This document shows positions 34,265 through 42,435 of a stretch of 64,000 nt of DNA, piece by piece. Both the position numbers and the translations under genes were made by a program. Every line of letters begins with the position of its first letter. Position 1 is the stretch's first letter. The notes beneath the pieces were generated by a model that made no database searches, was not told where the DNA came from, and was given only the letters and a program-made list of their open reading frames with translations. Where the stretch lies: the NCBI GenBank assembly GCA_963788325.1, contig CAWBGJ010000003.1, forward strand, positions 62,001-126,000. The letters are read 5' to 3'. This stretch comes from Prado023 sp963788325. Lineage in GTDB: Bacteria; Actinomycetota; Actinomycetes; S36-B12; CAIYMF01.

Positions 34265-35064
34265 GCCTGGGCACCTCGGCGCACGGCTGCCAGGGCGGCG
34301 TCGTGCAGCAGCCCGTTGGTGGTCAGGCCGCTACCTGCCAGCAGGGCGTCGGACCCGTCGTAGCCGGTCACGGTGCCGCCGGCGGCCTCCACGATGGGGA
34401 TGAGCGCGGCGATGTCCCAGATGCTCAGCTCGGGCTCGCCGGCCACATCGACGGCACCCTCGGCGACCAACAGGTGAGACCAGAAGTCCCCGTAGGCGCG
34501 CGAGCGCCAGGTTGTCTCGGTGAGGGTCGCCAGGACGCCTGCTGCCCAGCCCTCATGGTCGCTGAACGAGAAGCTGGCGTCGTGGAGCTCGCGGACCGCG
34601 GACACCCGCAGCGCCCGCTGCCCCTCCGGTCCGCGCACCTGCGCCCCGGTCCCTGGCCCGGCCCACCAGCGCCGGGCCAGCGCGGGGGCGCTGACGACGC
34701 CGAGGATCGCCCGGCCATCGACCACCAGGGCGATCAGTGTGGCCCAGACCGGCACCCCGCGCACGTAGTTCTTGGTGGCGTCGATCGGGTCTAGCACCCA
34801 CTGCCGGCCCTGCCCGGCTGGTGCTCCACCGAACTCCTCACCCAGGACGAGGTCCTCGGGGCGCTCCCGTGCCAGGGTCGAGCGCAGCGCCGACTCGACG
34901 GCCCGGTCAGCCTCGGTCACCGGCGTCAGGTCCGGCTTGGTCTCGACCACGAGATCCGCGGCCCGGTACCGCGCCAGCGAGATCCGATCCGCCTCGTCGG
35001 CCAACCGCAGGGCCAGATCGAGATCCTCGGCCGAACGGGTGTAGTTCGTGCTCGTGGTTGCCAT
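34261..35064 (-). CDS. hisN: Histidinol-phosphatase (inositol-monophosphatase family)
   Basis: A 267-residue metal-dependent phosphatase. Motifs: DLVVETKPDLTPVTEADRAVE (substrate and metal region), GEEFGG (Glu ligand), WVLDPIDATKNYVRG (Asp ligands; Ala replaces the usual Gly) and WDIAALIPIVEAAGG. The pattern of the first block is that of actinobacterial HisN, which dephosphorylates histidinol phosphate in histidine synthesis; hisE and hisG lie about 9 kb away in this window. The ATG follows -10 TAGCCT (35073-35078, minus strand) by 8 bases. Confidence 0.88.
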   Translation of the reverse strand: MATTSTNYTRSAEDLDLALRLADEADRISLARYRAADLVVETKPDLTPVTEADRAVESALRSTLARERPEDLVLGEEFGGAPAGQGRQWVLDPIDATKNYVRGVPVWATLIALVVDGRAILGVVSAPALARRWWAGPGTGAQVRGPEGQRALRVSAVRELHDASFSFSDHEGWAAGVLATLTETTWRSRAYGDFWSHLLVAEGAVDVAGEPELSIWDIAALIPIVEAAGGTVTGYDGSDALLAGSGLTTNGLLHDAALAAVRRGAQA

Positions 35065-35072
35065 GGGCGGCT

Positions 35073-35107
35073 AGGCTACCGGGCCCCGGCTGACGCATAC
35101 TGGTCGC
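35073..35107. promoter_or_regulatory. Divergent leaderless-type promoters of hisN and the transglycosylase-like gene
   Basis: Minus strand TAGCCT at 35073-35078, 8 bases from the hisN ATG; plus strand CATACT at 35096-35101, 6 bases from GTG 35108. Both promoters fit into the 43 bases separating the start codons. Confidence 0.55.
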
Positions 35108-36126
35108 GTGGGGGATCTGGAGTACGAGGAGGAGCGCCGCCGGCGCAGGGGCCGGCGGGTCTTCGTCGTGCTCACCCTCGCCCTCGTCGGGGCCCTGGTC
35201 GGAGCGGGTGCGTGGATCAATGCGCAGGCACCGGCCGCTGTGGCTCTGGCCCCACTGCCAGCCCCCTCCGCGAGCGAGTCGACCCTGGCTGCTCCGGGCG
35301 TGGCCCTGGCGGCGCGCAGCGCCGACTCCGAGGCGGTGACCAGCCGGCTGGCCCTGGCTGCGGGCCGGTCCATGGATTCCCTGGCTGAGCAGCTGCCCAG
35401 CGCCGTGGTCAACCCTCTGGAGTCCCAGGCCCCGACCGTGGCCGGTGCCGAGGCGGCCAACGGCGAGTATGCCGACACCCTGGCCGCCCTCGAGGAGGCC
35501 GAGGCGGCCGCCGCCGAGAACCTGTCCCTCACGGCCGAGGGTTGCTCGAGGTCGCCGAGGCGGAGCGTGCGCGGGCGGCCAAGGACCTGGCCAAGGAGGA
35601 GGCAGACGCCGCACGGGCGATCGACGCGGCCATCGAGGCTGCCATCGACGCCGCGCGGGCGCAGGCCGCCTACACCGTCCCGCTGGGCGGCACCGATTCA
35701 GGCGGGGCGGTACCTGTGGGGGAGTCCACGAGCACCGCGCAGGTGCTCAAGTACGTGCGCAAGTACTTCCCGGCCAACCAGGTGGGCAACGCCATGGCCG
35801 TCTCCCGTTGCGAGTCTGGTCATGCCAATCGGGTGAGTAAGCCCAACACCAACGGCACGCGCGACTTCGGGGTCTTCCAGGTCAACGACGGCGGCACCCT
35901 CCAGGCAGCCCTGCGCGCGATCGACGAGCCCTTCTCGGGCATCGCGCAGGCACGCAAGAAGGCCTTGGACACCGAGACCAACGTCCGCATGGCGCGCGCG
36001 ATCTGGGACTCGCGCGGCTGGCAGCCCTGGACCTGCGCTGCCAAGATCCAGGTGGTGGCCGGCCTCTACCAGCGCACCCCTGGTCCGATGGACGGCAAGT
36101 ACGACGAGTTCGGCCGCGCCCAGTAG
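35108..36126 (+). CDS. Membrane-anchored transglycosylase-like protein, frameshifted
   Basis: About 340 codons. The first frame gives a cytoplasmic basic stretch (EEERRRRRGRR), one transmembrane helix (about 18-37) and an Ala/Glu-rich helical stalk. The second frame continues the stalk (EVAEAERARAAKDLAKEEAD) and ends in a lysozyme-like domain: VSRCESGHANRVSKPN (catalytic Glu), then DFGVFQVNDGGTLQAAL and WQPWTCAAK. The domain is that of small actinobacterial transglycosylases acting on peptidoglycan. The frame changes near 35540 by one base. GTG 35108 lies 6 bases after its -10. Confidence 0.78.
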
Positions 36127-36161
36127 GCCTGCGCGATGGGGGCGACCGACCCGACCCTTAC

Positions 36162-36198
36162 ATCATCGATCCAGCACTGGGACCGCCGGATCGATGAT
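36162..36198. terminator. Bidirectional terminator between convergent genes
   Basis: ATCATCGATCC (36162-36172) and GGATCGATGAT (36188-36198) form a perfect 11-base stem with a 15-base loop, midway between the stop codons of the transglycosylase-like gene and rsgA. Confidence 0.65.
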
Positions 36199-36251
36199 CC
36201 AGCAGTCCGCCGCGACCCTCGACGCGCTGCCCGTGACCCGCCGGGGATGCG

Positions 36252-37283
36252 TCAGACGCCCGGCTCCGGCGGTCGGGTCGCCAGCAACCGGCGCAGCGAC
36301 TCCAGGCGGGCAGGACCTGCCTCGCCGGCGGCCCCGGACGCTGCATAGGCATCCAGCGCACAGTCCTGGGCGCCCTGCGTGTGCGGGCACCCGCGGGGGC
36401 AGTCCTCGAGCGCCGGGTCGAACTCCGGGAAGGCGTGCAGCACCCGATCGGGTTCCACATGGGCCAGGCCGAACGACCGCACGCCGGGGGTGTCGATCAA
36501 CCAGCCGCCCTCGGGCAGCGGGATGGCCACGGCCTGGCTGGAGGTGTGCCGACCCCGGCCGGTCACGGCGTTGACGACCCCGGTGAGTCGCTCGATGCCC
36601 GGCACAAGGGCGTTGACCAGCGTGGACTTGCCCACCCCCGAGTGCCCGACCAGCACGGTGGCGACGTCGTGCACGTGCGCGCGCAGGGCCTCGACGCCAG
36701 CCGGTTCAGGTGCGCCCGTGCCGTCCATCGCGCACACCACCGTCGGGACGTCCAGCGCGTCGTAGAGCGCGAGGAGCTCGCCCGGATCGGCCAGGTCGGC
36801 CTTGGTGAGCACCAGCAGGGGAGTCAGACCCGCGTCGTAGGCAGCCACCAGGCAGCGATCGATCAGGCCCGGGCTGGGCTCGGGGTTGGCCACCGCAGTC
36901 ACGATCGCCAACTGCTCGGCATTGGCCACCAGGACCCGCTCATCGGGGTCGTTGTCGTCGGCCGACCTGCGCAGCACGGTCGTGCGCGGCTCGATGCGCA
37001 CGATCCTGGCCAGCCGGTCCGGACCCCCGCCGACGTCCCCGGTCAGCCACACGGCATCGCCGACCACCACCGCCTTGCGGCCGAGCTCGCGGGACTTCAC
37101 GCTGAAGACGGGGGAGGCGTCATCGTCGAGCATCGCAGTGAAGCGCCCCCGGTCCACGGCGACGATCCGGCCCGGGACCCCGGCCGCGTGGCTCGGGCGA
37201 TCCTTGCTGCGCGGGCGCGACTTGCGCCGGCCCGGGCGGACGCGGACATCATCCTCGTCCCACTGCCTCACGGCCGAGCTCAC
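36252..37283 (-). CDS. rsgA: Ribosome small-subunit-dependent GTPase A
   Basis: A 343-residue circularly permuted GTPase that helps mature the 30S subunit. An OB fold at the N-terminus (GRIVAVDRGRFTAML) is followed by the permuted G motifs: G4 LVLTKADL, G1 GHSGVGKSTLVNAL, then G3 DTPG (in LIDTPGVRSFGL). The C-terminal zinc finger is CPRGCPHTQGAQDC. GTG 37283 was chosen because it overlaps the aroA stop in GTGA; earlier starts would add unconserved residues. Cotranscribed with aroA, a common actinobacterial arrangement. Confidence 0.93.
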   Translation of the reverse strand: MSSAVRQWDEDDVRVRPGRRKSRPRSKDRPSHAAGVPGRIVAVDRGRFTAMLDDDASPVFSVKSRELGRKAVVVGDAVWLTGDVGGGPDRLARIVRIEPRTTVLRRSADDNDPDERVLVANAEQLAIVTAVANPEPSPGLIDRCLVAAYDAGLTPLLVLTKADLADPGELLALYDALDVPTVVCAMDGTGAPEPAGVEALRAHVHDVATVLVGHSGVGKSTLVNALVPGIERLTGVVNAVTGRGRHTSSQAVAIPLPEGGWLIDTPGVRSFGLAHVEPDRVLHAFPEFDPALEDCPRGCPHTQGAQDCALDAYAASGAAGEAGPARLESLRRLLATRPPEPGV

Positions 37284-38572
37284 TCGTCGCGGCCCAGCAT
37301 CTGCGACCACAGGCCCGGGAACCCGGGCAGCGTCTTGCGTGTGGTGTCCACGTCCACGACCTGCACGCCGGCGACCCGCAGGCCCAGGACCGCCCCGGCC
37401 ATGGCCATCCGGTGGTCGTCGTAGGTCTGGAACAGCCCCCCGTGGAGCACCGTCGGGGTGATCCGCAGCGAGTTCTGCTTGGCCCTGACCCGGCCACCGA
37501 GCTGGTTGATCTGCGTGGACAGGGCCTCCAGGCGATCGGTCTCGTGACCGCGCAGGTGGCCGATCCCGCGCAGCCGGCTCGGGGTGCTGGCCAGGGCGGC
37601 AACAGCGGCGACCACGGGGGTGAGTTCGCCGACATCGCGCAGATTGATGTCGATGCCCTGGATCCGATCGGGGCCGGTCAGCATGAGCCCTGCGTCGGTC
37701 AGCTCGGTGCGCGCGCCCATCTGCGTCAGGATCGCCGGCAGCTGGGCACCGGCCTGGTTCGTGGCCGCCGGCCAGCCGGGAATCGTGACCTCGCCACCGG
37801 TCACCATCGCGGCGGCCAGGAACGGCGCGGCATTGGACAGGTCAGGCTCGATGGTGCGGTCCAGGGCGCGGATCGGGCCCGGGAGCACCTGCCACCGGGC
37901 ATCGGTGGGGTCCGAGTCCTTGACCCGCACCTGCACGCCTGCCTCACGGAGCATGGCCACGGTCATCTCGACGTGCGGCAGCGACGGCAGCGGGGCGCCC
38001 TGATGGCGCAGGTCGATGCCCTCCTCGAAGAGCGGCGCTGCGAGCAGCAGGCCGCTCACGTACTGGCTGGAGGCACTGGAGTCCATCACCACGCGTCCCC
38101 CGCGGACCGCGCCGCGCCCGCGGACCGTGAACGGCAGGCTGTTGCGCCCGTCGTCGTCGATCGTCACGCCCAACGCCTCGAGTGCGCTGAGCAACGAGCC
38201 CATCGGGCGCATCCTGGCTCGCGGATCACCGTCGAAGCGGATGTCGCCCTTGGCCAGGGCGGCCACCACGGGCAGGAACCTCATGACTGTGCCGGCCAGA
38301 CCACAGTCGACGTGGGCTGGGCCCTTCAGCGGCCCGGGCTCGACCCGCCAGACACCTCCACCGGTGCTGACCTGTGCGCCCAGGGTGCGCAGGCCAGCGA
38401 TCATCAGCTTGGTGTCGCGCGCCTTGAGCGGTCCCGTGATCGTGCTGGGTCCCTGCGCAAGTGCCGCGAGGATGAGTGCCCGGTTGGTCTGGGACTTGCT
38501 GCCCGGGACGTCGACCGTCGCGCGCACCGGCCCTTGGGCCACGGGTGATGGCCACGGATCCTCAGCAGGCAC
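37280..38572 (-). CDS. aroA: 3-Phosphoshikimate 1-carboxyvinyltransferase (EPSP synthase)
   Basis: A 430-residue enzyme of the shikimate pathway, joining phosphoenolpyruvate to shikimate-3-phosphate. Conserved sites: PGSKSQTNRALILAAL near residue 24, GLAGTVMRFLP near 92, SSASSQYVSGLLLAAP near 165, and the active-site Asp/Glu and Lys region QTYDDHRMAMA near 390. The start GTG 38572 follows -10 TAGGCT (38580-38585, minus strand) by 7 bases, so the message is predicted to be leaderless. The stop overlaps rsgA by 4 bases. Confidence 0.95.
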   Translation of the reverse strand: MPAEDPWPSPVAQGPVRATVDVPGSKSQTNRALILAALAQGPSTITGPLKARDTKLMIAGLRTLGAQVSTGGGVWRVEPGPLKGPAHVDCGLAGTVMRFLPVVAALAKGDIRFDGDPRARMRPMGSLLSALEALGVTIDDDGRNSLPFTVRGRGAVRGGRVVMDSSASSQYVSGLLLAAPLFEEGIDLRHQGAPLPSLPHVEMTVAMLREAGVQVRVKDSDPTDARWQVLPGPIRALDRTIEPDLSNAAPFLAAAMVTGGEVTIPGWPAATNQAGAQLPAILTQMGARTELTDAGLMLTGPDRIQGIDINLRDVGELTPVVAAVAALASTPSRLRGIGHLRGHETDRLEALSTQINQLGGRVRAKQNSLRITPTVLHGGLFQTYDDHRMAMAGAVLGLRVAGVQVVDVDTTRKTLPGFPGLWSQMLGRDE

Positions 38573-38579
38573 GCGCGGC

Positions 38580-38603
38580 AGCCTACCGGACCTGTGGCAG
38601 TCT
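38580..38603. promoter_or_regulatory. Back-to-back leaderless promoters of aroA and the SRAP gene
   Basis: TAGGCT on the minus strand (38580-38585) and CAGTCT on the plus strand (38598-38603) each lie 7 bases from a GTG start. Only 38 bases separate the two start codons, so the -35 region of each promoter overlaps the other gene's -10 or coding start. Confidence 0.6.
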
Positions 38604-38610
38604 GATCCGC

Positions 38611-39336
38611 GTGTGCGGACGTTACGCAGCAGCCAAGGACACGGCCACCCTGGTCGACGAGTTCCAGGTCGAGGCCGTGCTGGAGCCCGCGCCCGCGCCC
38701 AGCTTCAACGTGGCGCCGACCGATCAGGTGGCCTTCATCGTCGATCGCCCGGTCGACGACGTGGTCCAGCGCCAGCTGCGACAAGCCCGCTGGGGACTGG
38801 TCCCGTCGTGGGCGAAGGACCCGTCGATCGGCGCGCGGATGATCAACGCGCGCTGGGAGGGCGCCGCGCAGAAGCCTGCCTTCCGCGCCGCGTTCGCCAA
38901 GCGGCGAGCCCTGATCCCGGCTGACGGCTACTTCGAGTGGTACCTGCCCACCTCGCCTGCCGCCGGGGGCAAGCCGAGGAAGCAGCCCTACTTCATCCAC
39001 CGGGCCGACGGGCAGTCGCTGGCCCTGGCCGGCCTCTACGAGTTCTGGCGGCCCACCCCCGAGGACGAGTGGCTCGTGAGCATCAGCGTGCTGACGACGG
39101 CCTCGAGCGGCCCCCTGGCGATGATCCACGACCGGATGCCGGTGATGATCGCCCCGCAGGGGTACCGGCAGTGGCTGGACCCCACGAGCGGTGCCGACCC
39201 GGAGTTCGACCTGCGGCTGCCCGTCGAGGCCCTGACCGCCCACCCCGTGAGCACGGCCGTGAACTCCGTGCGCAACAACTCCCCGGAACTCGTGGACCCG
39301 ATCCCGGCCGAGCCCGTCGCTGAGGAACTGCGATGA
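38611..39336 (+). CDS. SOS-response-associated peptidase (SRAP/YedK, HMCES-like)
   Basis: A 241-residue SRAP protein that crosslinks to abasic sites in single-stranded DNA. The catalytic Cys2 follows directly after the start (MCGRYA), which fixes the GTG at 38611. Other active-site residues are visible: Asn in SFNVAPT, Glu in GYFEWYL and His in MIHDRMPVM. The -10 CAGTCT is 7 bases upstream. The stop overlaps the ATG of the next gene by 4 bases. Confidence 0.93.
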   Translation: MCGRYAAAKDTATLVDEFQVEAVLEPAPAPSFNVAPTDQVAFIVDRPVDDVVQRQLRQARWGLVPSWAKDPSIGARMINARWEGAAQKPAFRAAFAKRRALIPADGYFEWYLPTSPAAGGKPRKQPYFIHRADGQSLALAGLYEFWRPTPEDEWLVSISVLTTASSGPLAMIHDRMPVMIAPQGYRQWLDPTSGADPEFDLRLPVEALTAHPVSTAVNSVRNNSPELVDPIPAEPVAEELR

Positions 39337-40034
39337 CCAGCCAGACCTGGGAGATCGAGACCCCGCACGGCCCTGCGCGCGCGCACCTGCACGAGGTCGG
39401 GCACGGTCGGCCGCGGGCCGCTCTCGTCCTGGGCCATGGCGTGGGCGGTGGTGTGGACGCCCCAGACCTGGCTGCGATCGCTGCTGCGCTGCCCGCCGAG
39501 GGCATCGAGGTGGTGCTCATCGAGGCGCCGTGGCGGGTGGCCGGCAAGCGGATCGGCGGGGCGGCGAGCACCCTGGATCGGGCGTGGATCGCCTGCGTGG
39601 CCGACGTGCGGTCGCGGGGGATCGGCGTCCGACGCCTGGTGGTCGGCGGTCGGAGTACGGGCGCCCGGGTGGCCTGCCGGACCGTGGCTGAGGTGGCTCC
39701 GGCTGCACTGCTGCTCCTGGCGTTCCCGCTGCACCCGGTCCGCCGGCCGAGCCTGACCGGCCCGGGTCCCAGCCGGCTCCCCGAGCTCGTCACGGGAGCC
39801 CAGGCCGTCCCCACCGTGGTCGTCCAGGGCACCCGCGATGCCATGGGCTCGCCGGGGGAGATCGCCGCGGCCCTGGCCGGTGAGCATGCGGCTGCGCGGA
39901 TCGTGCCCGTGCAGGATGGCGACCACTCGTTCCGGGTGCCGGCCCGGGCGCAGACCTCGACGGCAGAAGCACTGGACCTCGTGGTCCGGGCTGCGCGAGC
40001 CACGGCCCTGCGCATCACCGACGGCAACTACTGA
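39333..40034 (+). CDS. KANL3/Tex30-type alpha/beta hydrolase
   Basis: A 233-residue alpha/beta hydrolase-like protein. Blocks: ALVLGHGVGGGVDAPDL (first strand and loop), VVLIEAPWRVAGKR, GGRSTGARVA (elbow with Ser in GGRSTG) and a C-terminal His in GDHSFR. This matches the KANL3/Tex30 hydrolase-like family of unknown substrate. It is coupled to the SRAP gene by an ATGA overlap, so a link to DNA repair is possible but unproven. Confidence 0.82.
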   Translation: MTSQTWEIETPHGPARAHLHEVGHGRPRAALVLGHGVGGGVDAPDLAAIAAALPAEGIEVVLIEAPWRVAGKRIGGAASTLDRAWIACVADVRSRGIGVRRLVVGGRSTGARVACRTVAEVAPAALLLLAFPLHPVRRPSLTGPGPSRLPELVTGAQAVPTVVVQGTRDAMGSPGEIAAALAGEHAAARIVPVQDGDHSFRVPARAQTSTAEALDLVVRAARATALRITDGNY

Positions 40035-40058
40035 GCCGACGACATTAGTCTGTGCCCC

Positions 40059-40721
40059 ATGGGCATCCAGATCTCCCCGAGCATCCTGTCGGCCGACTTC
40101 GCCGACCTGGCCGCGGAGTGCGACCGGGTGGCCGCCGGTGCCGACTGGATCCACGTCGATGTCATGGACAACCACTTCGTGCCCAACCTGACCCTGGGCC
40201 TACCCGTCGTCGCGGCGCTGCTGGCCCACGTGCGCACGCCGGTCGACTGCCACCTGATGATCGAGGACCCCGACCGCTGGGCGCCGGCCTACGCCGAGGC
40301 TGGCGCGGGCAGCGTCACGTTCCATCTCGAGGCAGCGCGGGCACCGGTGCGCCTGGCCCGCGAGATCCGTCGGCAGGGTGCCCGGGTCGGCGTGGGGCTG
40401 AAGCCGGCCACCCCGGTGGACAGCGTGATCGACCTGGTCGATGAGGTCGACATGATCCTGATCATGAGCGTCGAGCCCGGGTTCGGCGGTCAACCTTTCC
40501 TCGACCTCGCGGTGCCCAAGATCCGTGCCGCCCGGGCACTCATAGGCGATGCCGACATCTGGGTGCAGGTCGACGGGGGCGTGTCAGCCACGACGATCGA
40601 GGCGTGCGCCGAAGCCGGGGCTGATGTCTTCGTGGCCGGGTCCGCGGTGTTCGGTGCGCAGGATCCGGTGGCGGCCTGCGGCGCACTGCGGGCGGCGGCC
40701 GTCGCAGCGTCCCCGCTGTGA
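40059..40721 (+). CDS. rpe: Ribulose-phosphate 3-epimerase
   Basis: A 220-residue TIM-barrel enzyme of the pentose phosphate pathway interconverting ribulose-5-phosphate and xylulose-5-phosphate. Conserved sites: SPSILSADFADL at the start, WIHVDVMDNHFVPNLT (metal His and Asp), CHLMIEDP, MSVEPGFGGQPF and VQVDGGVS near the C-terminus. The -10 TAGTCT (40046-40051) is 7 bases before the ATG. It leads a run of riboflavin genes: the ribD GTG overlaps its stop by 4 bases, and ribulose-5-phosphate is also a riboflavin precursor. Confidence 0.96.
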   Translation: MGIQISPSILSADFADLAAECDRVAAGADWIHVDVMDNHFVPNLTLGLPVVAALLAHVRTPVDCHLMIEDPDRWAPAYAEAGAGSVTFHLEAARAPVRLAREIRRQGARVGVGLKPATPVDSVIDLVDEVDMILIMSVEPGFGGQPFLDLAVPKIRAARALIGDADIWVQVDGGVSATTIEACAEAGADVFVAGSAVFGAQDPVAACGALRAAAVAASPL

Positions 40722-41776
40722 GCGCGACTCCGGGTGTCGGAGGCGCTCAGGTGAGCGACGTCGAACTGGCGGCCATGCGACGGGCGCTCGAACTCGCTGC
40801 CAGCCCGGGCGTTCCGCACGGTCCGAACCCGCGCGTGGGGTGTGTCCTTCTCGATGCGCACGGCCTGCCGATCGCCGAGGGCTTCCACCATGGCGCAGGC
40901 ACGCCGCATGCCGAGATCGAGGCGCTCGTGGCCGCCGCCGAGGGGGCCCGGGGCGCGACCGCCGTGGTCACCCTCGAGCCGTGTGACCACACCGGACGGA
41001 CCGGGCCCTGCTCGCAGGCCCTGCTCGCCGCCGGCGTGCGCCGGGTCGTGTTCGCCCAGGCCGACCCCAACCCGGTCGCCGCGGGGGGAGCAGCGCGCCT
41101 GGCCGAGGCCGGCGTGGAGGTCGTCGGGGGTGTGCTGGCCGTGCAGGCCCAGGCGATCAACGAGTCGTGGACGTTCGCCCACCGCCATGGCCGTCCGATG
41201 GTCACCTGGAAGGTCGCCAGCACCCTGGACGGCCGGGTCGCGGCTGCGGACGGGTCCAGTCGCTGGATCACCGGGCCGGCGGCGCGCTCCCAGGTGCACG
41301 CCCTGCGCGCCGAGGTCGATGCGGTCCTGATCGGCACCGGCACGGCGCTGGCCGATGACCCCAGCCTGACGGTGCGCGACGCCGAGGGTGGCCTGGCCGA
41401 GCGCCAGCCCCTGCGCGTCGTGATGGGCCGGCGGCCCCTGCCGCCAGGCTCGGCGCTGCACGACGGGGCCGCGCCACTGCGCACCTATCCCGACCAGTCA
41501 CCGGAGCAGGTGCTGGCAGACCTGGCCGGCCGTGGCGTGGCCCACGTGCTGCTCGAGGGAGGCCCGACCCTGGCGGCGGCGTTCCTCGGGGCTGGCCTGG
41601 TGGACCGGTTCGTGTGGTACCTGGCCCCGAAGGTGCTGGGCGGCGGTCCAGCGGCGGTGGGCGACCTCGGAATCACCGGGATCGACTCCGCGTTGCAGTG
41701 GCAGGTCACGTCGGTCACCCGAGTTGGTCAGGACGTGCGGGTGGACGGGACAATGGCCCCCGCAGACCAGCAGTGA
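40718..41776 (+). CDS. ribD: Bifunctional riboflavin deaminase/reductase
   Basis: A 352-residue enzyme. The N-terminal deaminase (about 10-150) has the zinc site HAEIEAL and EPCDHTGRTGPC; the C-terminal reductase starts near VTWKVASTLDGRVAA and includes ITGPAARSQVHALRAEVDAVLIG and VLLEGGPTLAAAFL. It converts the GTP-derived diaminopyrimidine to the ribitylamino form. No FMN riboswitch pattern was seen before rpe or ribD. The next gene starts 53 bases later with its own ribosome-binding site. Confidence 0.95.
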   Translation: MSATPGVGGAQVSDVELAAMRRALELAASPGVPHGPNPRVGCVLLDAHGLPIAEGFHHGAGTPHAEIEALVAAAEGARGATAVVTLEPCDHTGRTGPCSQALLAAGVRRVVFAQADPNPVAAGGAARLAEAGVEVVGGVLAVQAQAINESWTFAHRHGRPMVTWKVASTLDGRVAAADGSSRWITGPAARSQVHALRAEVDAVLIGTGTALADDPSLTVRDAEGGLAERQPLRVVMGRRPLPPGSALHDGAAPLRTYPDQSPEQVLADLAGRGVAHVLLEGGPTLAAAFLGAGLVDRFVWYLAPKVLGGGPAAVGDLGITGIDSALQWQVTSVTRVGQDVRVDGTMAPADQQ

Positions 41777-41829
41777 CCGGCGCCGCACGGCGCGGCGCAG
41801 TCGTGGTCGGCACCCGGACAGGAGGCGTT

Positions 41830-42435
41830 GTGTTCACCGGAATCGTCGAGGAGCTCGGTCGGGTCGTCGAGGTGACGGCTGGTGCCGATGACTCCGCGCG
41901 GCTCGCCGTCGCCGGTCCGATCGTCACCTCCGGCGCCCACCCGGGCGACAGCATCGCGGTGAACGGCGTCTGCCTGACCGTCGTGGACCTCGTCGAGGGG
42001 GCCTTCACGGCCGACGTGATGGCTGAGACCCTGCGCCGCAGCTCACTGGGAGCCCTGCGCGTCGGGGACCCCGTCAACCTGGAGCGGCCGATGGCCGCGG
42101 ACGGCCGGTTCGGCGGCCACATCGTGCAGGGGCACGTCGATGCCACCGGTCGGATCCGTGCGCGCCGCCCCAGCGAGAACTGGGAGGTCGTGGAGATCGA
42201 CCTGCCCGCCGAGCTCGCCCGTTTCCTGGTCGAGAAGGGATCGATCACCGTCGATGGGGTGTCGCTGACCGTCGTCGAGGTGGTCGACGGTCCCGAGCCG
42301 TGGTTCTCGATCTCCCTGATCCCCACCACCCTCTCGGCCACCACGCTGGGGCGGGCAGCGGTGGGGGCGGTGGTCAACCTGGAGGTGGACGTGATCGCGA
42401 AGTACGTCGAGCGACTCGTGGCGGTACGCCGATGA
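41830..42435 (+). CDS. ribE: Riboflavin synthase, alpha subunit
   Basis: A 201-residue two-domain lumazine-binding protein. Each half has the family pattern: MFTGIVEELGRV with AVNGVCLTVVDL, and FGGHIVQGHVDATGRI with ITVDGVSLTVVEV. It dismutates two 6,7-dimethyl-8-ribityllumazine molecules to riboflavin. The start GTG 41830 gives the universal MFTGIV N-terminus and has GGAGG (41821-41825) 4 bases upstream. The stop overlaps the ribBA ATG in ATGA. Confidence 0.95.
   Translation: MFTGIVEELGRVVEVTAGADDSARLAVAGPIVTSGAHPGDSIAVNGVCLTVVDLVEGAFTADVMAETLRRSSLGALRVGDPVNLERPMAADGRFGGHIVQGHVDATGRIRARRPSENWEVVEIDLPAELARFLVEKGSITVDGVSLTVVEVVDGPEPWFSISLIPTTLSATTLGRAAVGAVVNLEVDVIAKYVERLVAVRR

Noticed and set aside
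40718..41829. FMN riboswitch before the riboflavin genes
   Set aside because: The genes start by overlap with rpe, and no conserved RFN element blocks were seen in the short gaps.
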